DNA of 7,751 nucleotides, from the NCBI GenBank assembly GCA_904502075.1, contig CAJGDL010000081.1:1-7751 (forward strand), in the 5' to 3' direction. The position numbers and the translations under genes were made by a program. The notes under the pieces are model-generated. The model did not search any database. It saw only the letters and a program-made list of their open reading frames with translations, and was not told where the DNA came from. Position 1 is the stretch's first letter; every line of letters begins with the position of its first letter. Source of the DNA: an uncultured Alistipes sp. GTDB lineage: Bacteria; Bacteroidota; Bacteroidia; Bacteroidales; Rikenellaceae. Below, in pieces: positions 6,324-7,751 of the stretch.

Positions 6324-6545
6324 ATGTCTGATCCTGCAATTCATATTGGTCAACTGATCGAACAAGAGCTTCGACAACAGGGACGAACCGTCAGTTGGTT
6401 TGCCCGCAATCTCTATTGCGAGCGAGCCAATGTCTATCACATCTTCAAACGCCAAAGCATTGATACGGAGCTCCTGCTTCGTATCTCCAAATTGCTCAAC
6501 CATGATTTTTTTAGTTACTACACAGAACAGGTAAACCATCATTAG
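6324..6545 (+). CDS. Small XRE-like helix-turn-helix protein
   Basis: This 73-residue protein resembles a widespread class of short Bacteroidota HTH proteins (recognised from memory). An N-terminal helix HIGQLIEQELRQQ is followed by RTVSWFARNLYCERANVYHIFKR, the helix-turn-helix region at about residues 21-43, and by SIDTELLLRISKLLNHDFFSYY, the conserved C-terminal helices. There is no second domain for ligand sensing. It presumably binds DNA as a local regulator, perhaps of its own operon. The ATG at 6324 is preferred; an in-frame TTG at 6240 would add residues encoded by the hairpin region that look unlike the family. No good TAnnTTTG promoter was found upstream. The FN3/lipocalin-like lipoprotein gene begins 8 bases after the stop, so the two are very likely cotranscribed. 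Codons are AT-richer than in the left genes. Confidence 0.85.
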   Translation: MSDPAIHIGQLIEQELRQQGRTVSWFARNLYCERANVYHIFKRQSIDTELLLRISKLLNHDFFSYYTEQVNHH

Positions 6546-6553
6546 CCACAGCC

Positions 6554-7438
6554 ATGAAACCCGCCCCAAAAACCTTATTTCATCTCTTTGCCCTGCTTAT
6601 TCTTATGACGGGGTGCAACAAGGAGGAGAAGATCCCATCACAAACCACCGAACAGAAACGCCCCGGGAACATCCAACTACAACCGCTCCCTACGCCGCAG
6701 CTCTTTCTCATCGAAGAGGCGGTCACCCAAACCTCCGTAGGTATCGGTTGGCAAACGGATTCACGTGCCGCAAATTATCTCTATCTGCTTGATTTTTCCG
6801 AAGATTCGCTCATTGCCGATCAAGGGGTGATCATTGTCGAACCACCACTCATATTAGGCGATCTTACCCCTAACACCTCCTACAATATTTCACTCCGTGC
6901 CGTTCCCAAAAACATGTTGCTCTACACCGCATCGGAGTGGAGCGAGATCGAAATTACCACAAAAGCCGACCCTTCGGAGTATCCGGATTGGGGCGAGGAG
7001 CCGGAACGGCCCAAAGATCCGATAACGCCCGGAGAAGAGTTGCCGCTCAGCATTGAAAATCTTTGCGGAGCCTGGCAACTTTATGAGTGGACTGCCTCCG
7101 AAAAATTTCCAAGCCTAAACACCGATATATATATCGCATTTAAAGAAGATCTGCGATTTGACCTCTATCAAAAAAACATCAATTTTATCGGCATCGTACA
7201 CTTTTCGGGGGAATATCGACTCGACACCGAGCAACGAACCATCTCGGGTCGGTACGACGACGGAACCAATTGGGGCGCAACCTATTTTATCGAAGGGCTC
7301 TTCGAAAATCTTCTGACTTGGAGCACCCGGGAAGAGAGTTCTTCCTATGTGCGGATTGAAGAGATTCCGGAAGAGATACTGAATCAGACACAATCGGCAG
7401 AAGAGACCCGTACCAGCCCTTCTCGAGCAATCCTATAG
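6554..7438 (+). CDS. Lipoprotein with FN3 and lipocalin-like domains
   Basis: The 294-residue product has a short lipoprotein signal with lipobox LMTGC (Cys21), followed by NKEEK; the acidic residues soon after the cysteine are compatible with surface export in Bacteroidota. Residues about 45-137 look like a fibronectin type III domain (LPTPQL start, TSVGIGWQ, LTPNTSYNISLRAVP, ASEWSEIEITTK end). A Pro/Glu/Asp-rich linker (about 139-165) leads to a lipocalin-like beta domain at about 168-271 (LCGAWQLYEWT, DIYIAFKEDLRFDLYQ, FSGEYRLD, ISGRYDDG, SSYVRIEEI). The tail is polar and probably disordered. It has no catalytic residues that can be named, so a binding or adhesive role is only inferred. 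It follows the HTH gene by 8 bases, as an operon, and precedes a second lipocalin-like lipoprotein gene. No convincing terminator follows. Confidence 0.85.
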   Translation: MKPAPKTLFHLFALLILMTGCNKEEKIPSQTTEQKRPGNIQLQPLPTPQLFLIEEAVTQTSVGIGWQTDSRAANYLYLLDFSEDSLIADQGVIIVEPPLILGDLTPNTSYNISLRAVPKNMLLYTASEWSEIEITTKADPSEYPDWGEEPERPKDPITPGEELPLSIENLCGAWQLYEWTASEKFPSLNTDIYIAFKEDLRFDLYQKNINFIGIVHFSGEYRLDTEQRTISGRYDDGTNWGATYFIEGLFENLLTWSTREESSSYVRIEEIPEEILNQTQSAEETRTSPSRAIL

Positions 7439-7518
7439 CCTCGATATGTAAATTATTTTACACACTTCTGTATTAATTTATAAACACCTTATTGCGGCCA
7501 ATTTAAAGAGAGAAAATA

Positions 7519-7526
7519 TACCTTTG
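7519..7526 (+). promoter_or_regulatory. -7 promoter box for the last lipoprotein gene
   Basis: TACCTTTG is an exact TAnnTTTG match and is identical to the ispF box. A TTG at 7492-7494 is the nearest -33 candidate, with a slightly long 24-base spacer. Transcription from about 7532 gives a leader of roughly 34 bases. The gene therefore has its own promoter rather than depending on the upstream operon. Confidence 0.7.
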
Positions 7527-7565
7527 TAGTGATAAAACAAATTCATTCACCTAAACTTTTTTATT

Positions 7566-7751
7566 ATGAAAACTTGGAAACTTTTAATGATGCTTTTTGC
7601 ATTGGCCACGACGGGTGTACTCTTTACCGGTTGCGACAAGGACGAAGATCAGGTACAGGTTCAGGCCACAGGTCTGGTAGGTTCTTGGGCACAAACCAAC
7701 AGTGCAGGTACGGTAATCACCTTGACCTTTAATGCGAACCAAACCGGCAAC
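7566..7751 (+). CDS. Lipocalin-like lipoprotein, 3' end beyond the window
   Basis: Only the first 62 codons are present; the frame is open at the right edge. The start MKTWKLLMMLFALATTGVLF leads to lipobox FTGC with Cys23, then DKDED, an acidic stretch compatible with surface export, and a short Gln/Val spacer. Residues from about 37 (LVGSWAQTNSAGTVITLTFNANQTG) match the first strands of lipocalin-like lipoproteins of Bacteroidota, a Gly-Ser/Thr-Trp opening followed by a strand with Phe-Asn and Gly. This is the same fold type as the C-terminal domain of the upstream lipoprotein, so the two may have related roles. A good promoter box lies 39 bases upstream. A different frame that starts at 7529 is a shadow. 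Confidence 0.85.
   Translation, partial: MKTWKLLMMLFALATTGVLFTGCDKDEDQVQVQATGLVGSWAQTNSAGTVITLTFNANQTGN

Noticed and set aside
6258..6569. 103-codon minus-strand open frame opposite the HTH gene
   Set aside because: The + strand frame matches a known small HTH protein class and is spaced as an operon with the next gene; the minus frame has no support.
7123..7136. 14-base perfect palindrome CGATATATATATCG
   Set aside because: It lies inside the FN3/lipocalin-like lipoprotein coding frame and arises from ordinary Asp-Ile-Tyr-Ile codons; no regulatory context.
7447..7462. TGTAAA/TTTACA hairpin as terminator of the FN3 lipoprotein gene
   Set aside because: The 6-bp stem is almost all A/T and has no following T tract, so it is too weak to call.

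Overview
The window reads as a chromosome segment from a Bacteroidales bacterium, most likely Rikenellaceae/Alistipes-like. The taxon is an inference. It rests on Bacteroidota-type -7 boxes (TAnnTTTG) before two genes and on the minus strand of a third, on GC-rich coding DNA with AT-rich intergenic DNA, and on Bacteroidota-flavoured families: a DUF4919-like protein, a C11 protease lipoprotein, a TonB-dependent-receptor-type barrel, and FN3/lipocalin-like lipoproteins. No insertion sequence, CRISPR array, tRNA or rRNA was seen.

Left block (1-3037, + strand): dapA (lysine and cell-wall precursor synthesis), then an exported DUF4919-like protein, then a clostripain-family (C11) cysteine protease lipoprotein. 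The last two overlap by 4 bases (ATGA) and are probably translationally coupled. The block ends at a strong hairpin terminator with A/T tracts on both sides, which also serves the converging minus-strand gene.

Middle block (3054-6033): a minus-strand gene for a large outer-membrane beta-barrel of the TonB-dependent receptor type, with an unusually short N-terminal region before the barrel. It diverges from ispF (MEP isoprenoid pathway) on the + strand. The 91-base divergent spacer holds four tandem TTTGAAG/T heptamers and a promoter for each direction. The ispF -7 box lies only 4 bases from its ATG, so its mRNA is probably leaderless. The same heptamer appears at the extreme left edge, just upstream of dapA.

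Right block (6034-7751, + strand): a gene-free stretch of 290 bases holding a nine-copy AGTAA microsatellite, a possible weak terminator and two consecutive hairpins. These are a 95-base imperfect long hairpin and a 24-base GNRA-capped hairpin. All their wobble pairs are of the U-G kind that pair only in + strand RNA, so this looks like a structured mRNA leader or small RNA. It leads into a small HTH-protein gene, 8 bases later an FN3 plus lipocalin-like lipoprotein gene, and then a second lipocalin-like lipoprotein gene with its own promoter, cut by the right edge. This block is visibly AT-richer in codon use than the left and middle blocks and looks like an accessory surface-lipoprotein locus. 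The structured leader is the best candidate here for something undescribed.
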